Source of the DNA: Tomocerus qinae
Lineage: Eukaryota; Arthropoda; Collembola; Entomobryomorpha; Tomoceridae
Reading direction: 5' to 3'
Length of the DNA: 64,000 nt
Assembly (NCBI GenBank): GCA_020055645.1
Contig: CM034546.1
Span: 65,410,001 to 65,474,000, forward strand
Below the pieces are notes generated by a model. The model made no database searches. It saw nothing but the letters and a program-made list of their open reading frames with translations, and was not told the origin of the DNA. Made by a program: the position numbers and the translations under genes. Of this stretch, positions 12,251 to 25,378 are shown piece by piece (position 1 is the first letter of the stretch; every line of letters begins with the position of its first letter).

Positions 12251-13320
12251 AAACCTGAACAACCGTTCATATTTTGTCTCAATTTTCCAACCCTTAGGTA
12301 ATAATAATGTGAAATATTAGAATTAATTAATTACTCTTTTAGTAATTATATAAAGTTTTATTCACTGTATTTTTTATTCAGACGGCTTCTACTTACGCGG
12401 TCACCATTATCCAACGATATCACTGAACTGTGGTCATTAATAAATTTTTTGATGTACGATGACTTTGTGTCCTACTTAAAGCTTAAGAAATGGCATTCCA
12501 ACCCACCAAAAAACCTTTCTAACGAGACAATTATTCGAAAACTGCATTTGGTAAACTTTTTATGACTTGAGGTGTAACATACTACTAGTATGTGTCAGAT
12601 TAAAAATCTATTTCCAACTCCATAGATCTTAAGTCCATTCTTTCTGCGAAGATTAAAAAGGGATGTTGAGAAGGAGCTGCCAAAGCGGTTACATCACGTG
12701 GTACTTTGCCCTTTGTTGTCACGCCAGAGATACCTGTACGACAATTGCATGGAGCAAGCCAGGTAATAACTTTTTGTTGGTCATTCGTCTTTCCCCGTAC
12801 TATTTATGAAGAAACAGTTAATATTTTTATGCAGAGCAAATGACGCCATAAAAAAAGAAATTTCTTGGAAGTAATCAGAGTAATGATGAAACTGCGTAAA
12901 ATTTGCAACCACGCAGATTATTTCGAAAGTCTCCAACCGAAATATTCATTTCAAGATCTTGGAACTTCTTGTGCTATGCCTTTGCAAGTCTGGAACTTAA
13001 CTAATACGAATAAATTCATTGTAATAAATGTTCCTATGACATATGTTAAAATATAATCTACTTAATTATTATGTGAACTAAAGACAAGTTTTCCATTTCA
13101 GTGTGATGGCTTATCGATGTTTAAAACCACGACATCTGATTATAGAGGTAATGGAAAGTCCGACAAAAAGGATCAATCGTACATGGAGGATGGGAAAAAC
13201 AAAGCAAGATGTACTTTTAACGAAAACGAGACGAATACAGTTACAACCAACAACTCCTTCACCTCCCATTCATGTTCTTACTGAACAGTTACACAAAGTG
13301 TTTTTGATTCAGAAGGAACC
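12251..13320 (+). pseudogene. duplicated fragment of the Domino/SRCAP-like gene
   Basis: This segment is a diverged copy of 20087-21169, covering the end of exon 9 through most of exon 13 of the SNF2 gene, introns included. It keeps exon equivalents for motif III (LLLTRSP) and the LRRLK...DVEKELPK block. A 1-nt deletion in the exon-12 equivalent (near 12850) causes a frameshift and an early stop, and 9 bp are missing near 12276. No HSA or first-lobe exons lie upstream and no second-lobe exons lie downstream, so it cannot encode a full protein. Some residues are closer to the SNF2 consensus than those in the long gene (for example KRDV versus KWDV). Confidence 0.85.
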
Positions 13321-13490
13321 TGAGACACAGCAATCACGGCATGAGGGAGAGGAAGGAGAGGCAGCCTGAGACGCGGCATACTACAAGTACGAAAACGAAG
13401 TACGAGAGGAGATGCAACTTGAGACACGGCATGACTACTACATACGACCGACGACGAGGCCAGGTACGAGACGAGAAGCAGACAAGGCAT
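13321..13490. repeat. low-complexity GAGACACGGC repeat
   Basis: Degenerate units such as cctgagacgcggcatactac, each followed by cgaaaacgaagtacgagagg-like sequence. It abuts the right edge of the duplicated SNF2 fragment and resembles 1250-1485 on the other strand. The overlapping frames are repeat-encoded. Confidence 0.6.
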
Positions 13491-14179
13491 ACTCAATCAA
13501 ACTTTATCACATCAACACCAAACCTATCTCACATACTCATAATAAATCAATGAATAATATATTTTCAAGAGACAATGTTAAACAGTCAGAATTCTAAATT
13601 GTCAAAGAATTGTTCAATATATTTTAGATGGCACTTTGTTTTACTTTTTAGTTTCACTTTTAACTTTTTAGTTTGACTTTTAGTCGTGAGATCGTGAGAA
13701 GCCTTTACTGTCACTGTTCCTTTTCCGATAAGAGTTTTAGGCCAAGAAATGGTTGGTGACTACGCCGTACACCAAGATCGGTCCTTTACTTTAACCTTGA
13801 TGATTGTTTGACAAAACCTTGTCAGTAACAAGTCAGCATAATTCCGGCAAGTGTCGAATTCGATTATATGGTCTTCTTCGCTGCAAGACCATTCTTATTG
13901 TGGGATAAAGTAAATCAGCGCTGATAGAAATGATAACATGTCATAATTTTCTTCGTAGTGCGCCATCAGTAAAATTTATAACAGGCTGTAGAAGAGAGAA
14001 TGGCGACGATGAAATAGTGAACATTTATTTTCTGTCCGGGCCGAGGCCTCACAACAAATGAAGAAATAACAGTTGCAAATAAACTACAATACATGCAATT
14101 ATACACTCTACACCATGGGTACAGTAATACCCTTACGGGACAGTTACAATTAGAATTTATTATGGTATTTTTATAACCT
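13491..14179. other. no gene seen
   Basis: No supportable coding or RNA feature was recognised. Confidence 0.4.
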
Positions 14180-14310
14180 TTCTTGACCAGTTTTTCCCTA
14201 TCAGCTGTTCTATTATTCGTTCCTCATGCTTCACTGCCAACTCTATTCAGAACCAGTGGAGCGTGAGGAACGAACAGCACAACAGCTGATAGGGGAAAAA
14301 AGGTCAAGAA
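14180..14310. repeat. 131-bp palindromic MITE-like element
   Basis: Imperfect inverted arms of about 56 bp (14180-14235 and 14255-14310) with termini ttcttgacc/ggtcaagaa, a shared tcagctgtt/aacagctga core and a roughly 19-bp loop. Non-coding. Target duplication unclear. Confidence 0.75.
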
Positions 14311-14818
14311 TAGTTATTTGGGGATAGTAATATCAACTACAACGACGACAGATTGAGATTGAGAAGACTAGTATAGAGTATAGTACTATATTATAATACT
14401 GTCATCATATTATGTGATGTTTTAAATGTTAATTAAGGAGGTGCGGTAGAGGTAGGCTTTTTTATGTGTTTTCCTACTCTTTCGTAAAAATCATGGATAA
14501 GTCACCTGGGGGGACATTTGACCCCAAATGCCGGCCCCCCAGATAGAACCTTGGGTAACCCATATGTTAAAAGGTAGGAATAGACACACTACAACACAAG
14601 TGAGAAGAACTTCTTTCATATTCCCTAAACTTTCTTGACCGTCTTGGAATTAAGCTTCAACTTTAAAAAACTAAAGGTGCGCATTCTTGAGGGAAGTACC
14701 ACAGAATCATATATACATAGTTGATAGTGCAGTGCAAATAGGAAAAATAAAGACATCATCCAATTTTTAAAATTTCAAGGCTCCTTTATTTTCATTTAAA
14801 GAATGCTGAGCACAAAAC

Positions 14819-15647
14819 TTATGCAACAAATTCATATGGGATTGGCTGAAGGAGTTGAGGCTCATTGTTTTTCGTCCGGACGATGTGAGCTGGGCGAGGT
14901 TGAGTGGGCTATAAATTAATGTTAATAAAATTGCATTGTTTTCATAAATTTTATTATTAATACAATTGAAAAGTCCACTATAAATTCCAAATCACCTGTC
15001 TTTTACAAACAACTCGAACTCCTTGTTTTTTGGCATCAAGCTTTAATTTTTCATTTTCCTTGACGCGATTCAAGAAATCGGTACGGCATTTTGAATGATT
15101 GACGTGCTCAACCCTCACATTGATTCTAGTGGACCAAGACAAAATTCGTAAGTTAAAAAACAATTGGTTGTAGTAAGGAATTGAGTTTACATTAATTTAC
15201 AATAATTGAGTCTCAGTTTACGTGCGAAATCAATGTTGAATTACCTTTTCGGAAGAATTTTCCCACGGATTCTTTTGTTGACAATCACTCCGAGAGCTCT
15301 TTTGGTTACGTTGTAAACTCTTCCAGTCTTTCCGTGATAATATTTATACGGCATTCCTTTTTGAACTGCCCCATGACCCTAAAAGTAAAATTGACAAATT
15401 ATGTTTACCATTGTTGATTGTCAATTGTGCAATCATACTAATCAATATTGCCATTCATCACAAATAAAGTCAACTTCCATTTCATATTTGTATTTATTTA
15501 TTTAAAATTCAAAACTACCTTGACGTCAACAATATCACCGACTTTGTAGACTTTCAAGTAGGTACTCATAGGAATTGCACCATGCTGCCGGAAAGGTCTT
15601 GAGAATAGATCCCGAGTACTCCGCCGATATCCTTTAGAATTAGTCAT
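14819..15647 (-). CDS. RpL21: 60S ribosomal protein L21 (eL21)
   Basis: Four exons on the minus strand: 15647-15519, 15378-15245, 15125-14996, 14908-14819. They give 160 aa, the usual eL21 length. The frame is continuous and all splice sites are GT-AG. Family hallmarks are visible: N-terminal MTNSKGYRR, the KVGDIVDVK block, [31 protein letters not shown] and the C-terminal ending PIPYEFVA. eL21 is a structural protein of the large cytosolic ribosomal subunit. The nearest gene, the divergently transcribed SNF2 gene, starts about 1.7 kb away. Nothing is broken; this is a normal housekeeping gene. Confidence 0.97.
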
Positions 15648-17384
15648 TGTCGTTTTCACCTGCCTTCAACGAGAACTAACAACTGGAAAAATAGGACAAA
15701 ACTAATTTCTAAATAAAAACGACGGACGACTGACGACACTTAGGGCACGGCACGGGTCCAGAACAGCAGACAGTTGACAGTGTACTAGTTATATTATAAT
15801 CTAAGAGACAGATAAGCACGAAGCAAGAGCGAGAGCAAGACTATGAATGAAACCTGAAACTGAGTAGATGGTGAGTGAGAGGTGAAGAGTGAAGACGTTG
15901 GGGAAGGATCAACCGGAGCAGCATAGAAAAAATTACATGGATGAAGGACGACAAAATCGTTGTAGAAGATGAGATGTTTTGAGAAAAAAATAGCGCGCTA
16001 GTTGCATTTTGAATTTGCGAGGGTGCATATTATTGGCTGAACACCGGTGGGGAGAGGAATGCAATGAGTGTGCTACATTTATGGTACATGTAATTATTGC
16101 GTTAGTGGTTTAGGGAGGGGGCACAGTCAAGGTCAAATGAAAGACACGTCAATTGCTTATAGGCCTGTTTTATCATTTTTTGCGCTTTGACTTTTATTTC
16201 CGAAATATTGTACCATTTTTAAAATGTTGTAATAACTGAGTAAGTCGGTAAATTGGGCTTACTATACATAACTGTCATACATAATATTTTTCTAGGGCTT
16301 TGGTCATATCATACATAATTACTTTATTTGTACCAGTTATAAGTATCAAGGGGCTGTGGGCGGTAAAGGGAATGGCGCAAAGATAAATATAAGACCGCAG
16401 TCAGGGCGCCAGTTACGTGCCTCCCTCCCCGAAATCGAGAACATTATCATATCAAAACTGAAATTTGAAACAAGCTCGAAAATTTTTTCATGCTGTAGGA
16501 TAAATATGAAGCTAAATAATTTGAGAAGATAACATATTTCGGTCACTGTTGGTTTAATAACTTTTACTACACCGTTTCCCCCTTTATACTAGCTAAATTC
16601 GCTTTAAACGTGTTTAAAAATGAGTCCCTTTATTTTCCTATACATTTTACTTGATAGTTAGTGAAAAATGTATAGTGGTTTTAGTTTAGTTTTAACGTAA
16701 CTCATACAGTTTCAAATGGTATTTTTTAAATCAATATCTGTAAAACCGTTTCAAATGTCTGTGTAGTAGCACCAACAGTACAATTATTTTTGGATGTAAA
16801 AATAATAATCCAAAAGCAGCATTGGATTTACGAGAGCATGCACATTGCACAAGGTTAACACTTCCGGTTTTCGAAAATAGTGTTAGACGCATTAAATCAA
16901 ATGCTGGGATAGATAAGGCAACAAAAAGCAACTCTTTTCAAAAACCAGGCAATAGCAGACCAGACCAGGCAAAGGTGGGGTAATGGGGTGTAAAATCAGT
17001 GTATAACATCACAAATGAACGTTCCTTAATTGAGTTTGTTTTGAATTCACTAGACCAAAAAACATCCAAAGACAAACCGAGTTATCCGTCACCACTACTG
17101 CTACACTAGCAGTGTGACCAGCGACCAGCTGCACTTGTCTGCACTGTCTGATGACACTTGCCACACTTGCACCTGTCACTAACAAACTTCACTGCTGATT
17201 GAGCATTGCGTTTTGCGTAGCCGATAGCAGAAGACAGAAGAGGAAAGCTTAGAGGAGTTAAAAGTTAGTTTGTTTGACTTTCTTGGCTTCCTGAAAACTA
17301 GTAAACCAGATAATTTGTGTAAGAAATAAAAAATAGTATTTCCTCAATGTTTATTAATTTTTTCGTGACCAAAACATTATTGAA
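15648..17384. other. intergenic region between divergent genes
   Basis: It separates the eL21 start (minus) from the SNF2 gene start (plus) and so should hold both promoters. No TATA box or other definite element was assigned. The short open frames here have no recognisable content. Confidence 0.4.
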
Positions 17385-20300
17385 ATGTCAAGATGCTTGA
17401 AACCTGGAAAATCGGCTTGGGCTGGGAGTAAAGGTGAGTCATAGGTACCTAAAAACCTGAAATTTAAAACTAGTGAAGGAGCTGTTGATGGCAATCACCA
17501 CGGCTGTATATTGAAAAAAGATGTTTTGATTTATGAATTAGGTGGGAAAACGTCTAAGACATTTCCATCATGTCAACATACTGTTATCCAAAACCAAGTC
17601 TACGATTCTTGCGAAGAAACGCTTTCCGAATCAAGTGATGAACAAGACCGTCCTCCTCCTTCCATTGGCAGCTTGTCACCATGGGACAACGAATTGTACG
17701 AGCAATCAGCATTATTAAATGACATTGACATACTACTACTACTGTAATTGGTTGTCACTTAATTAAACTTATTGAGTGTGATTATAGTTTTTTGTGGTGA
17801 AGCAATAATACCCTATTTGTATTTGCTACGATTCTACATCGATACATTAAAGTTTTGAAATTATCAGAATTTCTAATTAGTCAAAGTCACCAAATTATTG
17901 CTTTCAATTAACGTTATTGACTGCTTTGCTTTATAATTTTGACAACATTACATTTTGAAATTATTTCTTAGAAATGACATAACTTAAGACTACCATATTA
18001 CATTCTAGCAAATATAGTCATAATATGATGTTTATATGTTGTTTTATTTTTAAAAAGGGATATCGATGTCGACGCAGACAAAGTTCATCTCCGAATTCTG
18101 CAATTGAAACGTGCAGGATTATGGTCGGACAACCGAATGAGTAAGCTGGCAGAACCGCCTCTTAAAAAAGCTCCATGGGACTATACACTGATGGAAATGG
18201 TCAAGATGGCCGAATGCTTTAAAGATCGCCGATACCAAAAAGAATTTGCTGCTCAAATGGTTAATATTTGCTGTATTTTTATTTAAAAATGTAATATTAT
18301 TTTTGGTTTTGATCTGACCTATACTAAATAGAGGCCACATGAATATATCATAACAATTACAATATATTTTTTATCATGACCTTTGATATTAGATTTTAGA
18401 CGAGTTAACAATGCGTAAACGCCACGTAGCTATTAAACGTTACCTGATAGAAAAGAATGACCTAGTGAAAAAAGCTCGAAAAATTGCAGAAATGGTTACT
18501 GAATTTTGGCTAAGGCAGTACGAAAGAAAGAAAATGGAGATTGAAAAGAATTCTTTAGTTGTTCCCATATGGAACACCTCCCTAACAGAAAACTTTCCCA
18601 ATCTGGCAGTAGAAGATTTCTCGACAGATGAAGATGAGCCTGCCAATGACAGTGAAATTGGTAATGGCAACATTTTTTATATTATTAAATAATCGTTCGT
18701 TAACTTCTTAGGACCTTAATAGGAATTATTCTTAAATAATGTAAATCAGGTAACGGTAAACCTCAAAACCGCAATAAAGAAACAATGTGGTATGGTGAGA
18801 TCATTAAGGTCTTGAATGGCTATACCGGTCCTATAGGTGACAATAGTGGAGATTTTGCTTGGCTTAGATGTACGCCTACATATTTAGAGCGAAAATTGCG
18901 ACCACAAAAAGATTGTGAAATTGTTTCACACTCAAGTGAGATTTCCAGGACCAGAGACAGTGATGAAGAAAGTGATTCAGAAGGAAGTAATGCGGAAGAA
19001 AATCAAACAGGTGCAGTTCATTAGTTCATTCATCAGTTTTACGCGCTATTAGGATGATCAATTATATCGTTGTTTTTAATGCTTTATTCGGATAATGACT
19101 ATCAATTTATCAATGATGATAAAAACGGATTATTTAAATACGTATTTTGGTAGTAGAAAAATATGATGGAGTTAATAATATTAAATTCTGTAGATTCGAG
19201 TAATGGCTATCATTCGGAGGAATTTTCTGATGGAGATTCAGATTTCGACTTCTGGGACGAAGGGGACCCAAATTACACAGAACGTCTTGAAAGTGCACTA
19301 AACTTAGACACATCAGTGAGTACCCTTTAAATACTTTGTAATTATGATAATAATATGAAATTGTCAAGCAAAGAGCCGTAGAATTGTAAGTATAATAATA
19401 AGAACCAAATTGTGGCTGAGTTTATTGTTCAGAATACATTATCAACTATCATTAACATTTTGATTACTTGAATAGGTTGGTATTCCTGTTCCTGCAGTCC
19501 CTTGTTTGTTAAGGGGAACCTTACGAAACTACCAGCTGACTGGGTTACACTGGCTAGCCTCTTTGTACTTTAAAAATCAAAATGGAATATTAGCAGGTAA
19601 CAAAATTGCCAGTATTACTGTAGTTAATAACATCTATGAAATATTTTCTGAGTCTTTTGTACATATTATGTAGATGAGGCTGGTCTAGAGAAGACAGTTC
19701 AGATAATTGCTTTTGTTGCGCATCTGGCTGTGGCAGAGAAGAATTGGGGTCCTCATTTGATTGTTGTCCCGACATCATTGCTAGACAACTGGAAATTGAA
19801 CTTTATGACATGGTGCCCGGGCCTCAAATTACTTGTATACTCTGGCTCCAAACAGGAAAGGAAAACCAAAAGAGAAGGTTAACTATTAATTTGTTCATTT
19901 TAAAGCGAATGCAGTAAATTAAAGAAATGGCTATTGGATTAATTAATGCTTTTAGAGTTCAACAAGTACAATTCATTCCACGTTTGTATAACTTCCTATG
20001 AGATTTTCATTGAAGATCAAAAGAACTTACGGGGAATTCTGTGGAAATACCTGATATTAGATGATGCAGATAATATCAAAAATTTCAAACCTGAACAACC
20101 GTTCACGCCGTTCAGATTTTGTCTCAATTTTCCAACCCTTAGGTAATAATAATGTGAAATATTATAATTAATTAATTACTCTTTTAGCAATTATATAAAG
20201 ATTTTATTCACTGCAATTTTTTTTTCAGACGGCTTCTTCTTACGCGGTCACCATTACCCAAAGATGTCACTGAACTGTGGTCATTAATAAATTTTTTGAT

Positions 20301-23300
20301 GTACGATGACTTTGAGTCCTACTTAAAGCTTAAGGAATGGCATTCTAACCCACCAAAAAACCTTTCTAAAGAGACAATTATTCGAAAACTGCATTTGGTA
20401 AACTTTTTATGACTTGAGGTGTATTGTGTTACTATGTATCAGATTAAAAATCTAATATTCAACCCCATAGATCTTGAGTCCATTCTTTCTGCGAAGATTG
20501 AAGTGGGATGTTGAGAAGGAGCTGCCAAAGTGGTTACATCACGTGGTACTATGCCCTTTGTCGTCACACCAGAGATACCTGTACGACAATTGCATGGAGC
20601 AAGCCAGGTAATAACTTTTTGTTGGTCATTCGTCTTCCCCGTACTATTTATGAAGAAACAGTTAATATTTTTATGCAGAGCAAATGACGCCATAAAAAAT
20701 AGAAATTTCTTGGAAGTAATCAGAGTAATGATGAAACTGCGTAAAATTTGCAACCACGCAGATTATTTCGAAAGTCTCCAACCGAAATCTTCATTTCAAG
20801 ATCTTGGGATTTCTTGTGCTATGCCTTTGCAAGTCTGGAACTTAACTAATACGAATAAAGTCATTGTAATAAATGTTCCTATGACATATGTTAAAATATA
20901 ATCTACTTATTATGTGAACTAAAGACAAGTTTTCCATTTCAGTGTGATGGCTTATCGATGTTTAAAACCACGACATCTGATTATAGAGGTAATGGAAAGT
21001 CCGACAAAAAGGATCAATCGTACATGGAGGAAATTTTGGGAAAAACAAAGCAAGATGTACTTTTAACGAAAACGAAACGAATACAGTTAACCCGGCCAAC
21101 AACTCCTTCACCTCCCATTCATGTTCTTACTGAACAGTTACACAAAGTGTTTTTGATTCAGAAGAAACCTTCTAAAATAACTGGTACAAATGGAACAAAG
21201 AAAAATAACAAACCGGAGCAACAGTCGTCAACAAGTCAACAATCTACTCCGTAAATTAGTTTCGAATTTTAATTGAGTATTTGATAAGTATTTTGACTAT
21301 TTGTGATTGTACCAATTGTTTGTAATTTATTTTTTGTGCTATTTATGCAGGAGAATAGTAAATCAGAGTTCAAATTCAAATAAAGATAACTCTTCCACTA
21401 TTTCTGCCCCTGGTGTTAAAAATGAAAACGTGTTTACTCAAACGAAAAGTCTACCATTTGTAAGTTGGAAGAAATAAACACCACACAAGTAGTGTTGAAA
21501 CCTTAACAATAATTAATAATAATAAACAGCAATGATAACAATATTTGATAACAGCTGACATAATTAAATATTGTCTATAGTCCGAGGTTGAAGAAAGATC
21601 ACTTAAAAGCAGACAGGATTTAGGTTTGACAATAAATTCTCTAAAGAAGGATGGTGTGTATGGAGCCGGAACTATCAGAATATGCGATGTTTTAAGGGAT
21701 TTTCCAGTCATGAGATATTTTGGTCGCAGACGTTGTCGACTTGGCTTTCCTCGGAAGGAACGTCCTTGTTCTGACTATGATTATGATAGACAAGGCTACT
21801 TCAATATAGGTAAAGTTTTAGACATTTCTGTCATTAATTTATGAATTACGGTATACTAAACTGTGCAATGTTGGCATTACAATGAAAGTTTAAAATGCAG
21901 AATTCGGGAATTATTAGTACCTAGTACCTGGTTTGAAAATTAGATGTATTCAAGTAAAAATGTTATTTGCCGCCTTGCCGCACAAATATATCGTCTGCTT
22001 AATATTACAATGTAACATACCAAATTATCATGGCTGCCACAAAGTAATAAACCATTTTATCATGACCGCGACAATGTAACAGACCATTGTATCAGGAGTT
22101 AGGTTTGTTACATTATCGCAGTCATGATCAAATGGTTTGTTACTTTGTACCAGCCTAGCCATGATAATTTGGTATGTTACATTGTAATATTAAGCAGACG
22201 ATATTTAATTTTTTTATAATTTTGCAGGATATTCCACTGTACAGCTGACGATGTTCTTAAAAGTTTGTTCTGAGTCGTGGATCAGAAACCATCCACATTT
22301 ATTATGGAAAATCACCGAAGGTTTGAAAGGTGTAATTTGGACAGTAGCCGAACAGCTGATTATGTTTGCGGATGTCATCGACCGCTTTTTAATTTATGTC
22401 CCCGCTGTATCTGTGAAGAAACCTCACATTAATTTTTTACAACCGGAAAGCACAGTGTACTACGCCCAAGTGCATAGGGATATGACTTTAGAAAACGAAT
22501 TGCGATCACCAAGCGAACTATTCTATCCAATTCTATCTCGCATGGCCATCACTTCTCCACGTCCAAAGTTCCTTGAAGCGACATCTGGAAAATTACAAGT
22601 TCTGAAAAAGTAATTCTCTTGATTTTTATCTATTTAAAACTTTATTAATAATTAAAGCCAGATTTCCATTCTAATAAACTGAATTCCGGTGGTTAGTTTC
22701 CTATTCAGGCTAAAGGAGAAAAGTCACAGGGTGGTCATCTTCACTCAAATGGTTGAAATGTTGGATGTCCTCGAGAGTTTCATGAGGAAACTGGACTTGT
22801 GCTATTTGCGACTCGACGGTTCAGCCCCAGCGGAAAATAAAGATAGGACCATCCATTGTTTCAATACCATCCACAGTATATTTGGCCTTTTGATGTCTAC
22901 TCGGACAGGAAACTTTATTAGAAAAATCACTGGAGCTAACACTGTGATTTTCTACGATATAGACTGGAACCCAACGATAAATACACTTACAAGGACTCTT
23001 TGTAGCAATATTGAACCATATGAAAATATTGTGAATGTCTACAGGTATAGAAACTATTTTTGTTATTCAGCGTTGAATATTTCCTTTTCTTGTATGTTAT
23101 TTCATTTTTTATGACATGAACTGTAAAATTCGTTTATTCATGTATACTGTTGTGGTTTAATGCCTATATTATTGCTTTAAAATCAATTTAATTTCAGATT
23201 TATAAGTGAGGCTACAATCGAGAAAAATATTTTGCAGAAATTCAACAAAGAATATCTTCTTAAAAAACTGATCATTAAAGATCTCAAGAATTTGGAAAAC

Positions 23301-24782
23301 ATCTGCTTCGAAAATGTAAAATTAAACTTATTTATTTGCTTCCGACTATTCTGACCATTAAGCTGTAATTAAAATTGAACTGCATTGTAACACAGGATTC
23401 AATTGACAGCTTGCTGAATGTAGAAAGTGATCATGCCCTTCAAAACAGTTCAAAGGTTTTTGTCCAGTCTGTGGAAGAAAATGAAGATAAATTTGGAAGA
23501 ATTGGATGTGGCAATTGGGAATTGCGTTTATTTGAACAAGCTTTAGCAGAGGTGGAAGAAGAGGCTGATGTAGAAGCAGCTAGATTGGTAGAAACTGAGG
23601 CCGAACGACAAGAATTTGAATTTTTATTCGATGAAATCCCAATAAAGGTGACATTATTAACTGCACAGACAATTTCAATTAATTATGGCACTTATAGAGG
23701 TTTATGATTCAATCGAAACAGAATGAAGCAATTTATCAGAAGACTGACACTGAAAGCCCGATTGTATCTGTCAAGGTATTTTATGTTTTAAATTGTTGTA
23801 AGTCATATTTTGAATTTTTTCTACATATTTGGATTCATGTTAAAGGTAACTCCAGTGGAAAACTATGCAATGCGTCTGCTGACTCAGCTCATTGACAATT
23901 GGCCAGTGATAGCAAATAAAAGTAGTGAGAATGTTAACATGGAGTTTCGGAAAAAGAATTGGGAGCTGGACCACTTGGAAAAGGAATTGCTCGAAGACAG
24001 AATGAAATCAGAACTCAAGGGGTTTGAAATAGAACATGATGAAGAGCCGGATCCTTTGGTCAGTTAAAAATAAATATTTTTGTAAAAAACACTTTTTATA
24101 TTGACGTATATAAATATTATACAAAGTATTTTTTCTTTTCTAATAATTTCAGTTTTCGATGAGTATTTATGAAAACTTGGTAAGTAATTGTTTATATTTG
24201 CTGTAATTATAGAATACATATCTTTATTTAATTACATATATTGACATTTGAAAGTTAAATATATTTTGTGCAATTACAAACGTTCTCAATTTGAATTTTC
24301 AATAGATTTGCGCTCCCTCGTTTGACAACAACGATCTGTATGTTGACCCGTGTCTGGGTCACATATACTCCCTTGAAAGAACGCGGGAAGGTTTGACACC
24401 GCTAAATCCAGCAAGAGAGAAGATTGTTGTTGGTGACGACGGTTATATGTTCTTAGGGATTGACAACAATTACCAAGGCTCTCTGGACTGCAGTGAACAT
24501 GACTCATATGAAGAACTGTTTGGGAAGATGATCTGTGACGAACCTGCGGCCAACGTGATGAAATATCCACCAGTTGACCTTTGGGGAGAGCCAAGGTCAC
24601 TCTCTTTTATGTTGCACAGCCGGCGGAAAGTTCAGCAACGTCGTCAGGTTAAGGAAGAGCTTCCTCCTCCGGTCAAACACAGGTCGTACTCCGCAAATTG
24701 CCTTCCTAAAGGTATGGTGAAACGAGCACCGTGGAAACCAGAAATGACATCGAAAGGCTGTTTCGGGAAAGGTGGCAAATAG
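17385..24782 (+). CDS. Domino/SRCAP-like SNF2 paralogue with degenerate ATPase motifs
   Basis: About 23 exons, roughly 1,565 aa: 17385-17433, 17474-17743, 18058-18259, 18393-18660, 18750-19010, 19194-19315, 19476-19596, 19674-19877, 19956-20142, 20229-20397, 20471-20607, 20679-20859, 20943-21250, 21351-21459, 21581-21809, 22228-22609, 22709-23044, 23198-23315, 23396-23647, 23698-23775, 23846-24058, 24153-24179, 24306-24782. Phases agree from exon 2 on; exon 1 and the start are uncertain. Order: HSA domain (GLWS...EPP...WDYTLMEM), first SNF2 lobe, long insert as in the INO80/SWR1 class, second lobe, Domino-like ADVEAAR tail. These proteins normally remodel nucleosomes (H2A.Z exchange). Here Walker A reads GLEKT for GLGKT, the DEAH/Q box reads DDAD, motif III LTRSP for LTGTP, motif V lacks GLGI, and motif VI lost its arginines ([10 protein letters not shown]). 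It is shorter than canonical Domino. Likely a pseudo-ATPase; a decaying gene is the alternative. Confidence 0.88.
21988..22204. repeat. 217-bp palindromic MITE in an intron
   Basis: A near-complete palindrome in the intron between exons 15 and 16 of the SNF2 gene. Termini atatcgtctgc and gcagacgatat. Inner blocks such as acaatgtaacataccaaa recur inverted. The ends fit a TA target duplication, which suggests a Tc1/mariner-type MITE. Confidence 0.75.
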
Positions 24783-25378
24783 ATGACGGAGCAGTTAATG
24801 TCATTCCACGTGTCGTTTATTTACTATTAGCTTTCAATTGACTTTATCTTATTTATATTTATATAAAAGCATACATTGAATTAATATCTGTCCACTTTCT
24901 TGATATATTGTGTACGTGTGTGAGTTTCAATATGACATGTATCAGTTCAGTCAGTTATCCAAAGATTTTAGTATTAACAGGTAATATTATTATTTCGTTT
25001 TGTATAATAAATATTATAATCGTCACAACTTCAGTTCTAGTCCAGCTATTACTTCATTATTATTGTTCCAAAACATCATTTCCTCTATTTATTAGAAAGA
25101 CAATGAATCATATGGCACAATACAATAGAATAATCTTAGCGTTACTATCATATGCGACAGTCGACTTTACCGCTTTGGTAAAACTTGGTGTTGGGAGTTT
25201 CGGACACTAGGTACTTACTTTCATTTCAACTTTTCATTTTCAAGTTTCAATTTTTATTTGGTTGAACTTTGAACTAGGACGTTTCTGCAAGTGTGCCATT
25301 TCTTCCTAAACATAAATACTTTTAAAACTTTTTTGTATTATTAGGAATAAGAATTGTGCTGGGGATCAGGGCATCAGG
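24783..25378. other. intergenic; 5' region of the C2H2 gene
   Basis: The 100-codon frame at 24908-25210 is rich in hydrophobic residues but matches nothing I recognise and lacks gene context. The last 150 bp resemble 41230-41365 upstream of the second TPR gene (shared gctggggatcag), pointing to a duplicated promoter or 5' UTR. Confidence 0.45.

Noticed and set aside
24908-25210. 100-codon hydrophobic frame as a membrane protein gene
   Set aside because: No recognisable family, no splice partners, AT-rich composition that favours Ile/Leu/Tyr codons, and a position in the spacer before the C2H2 gene.
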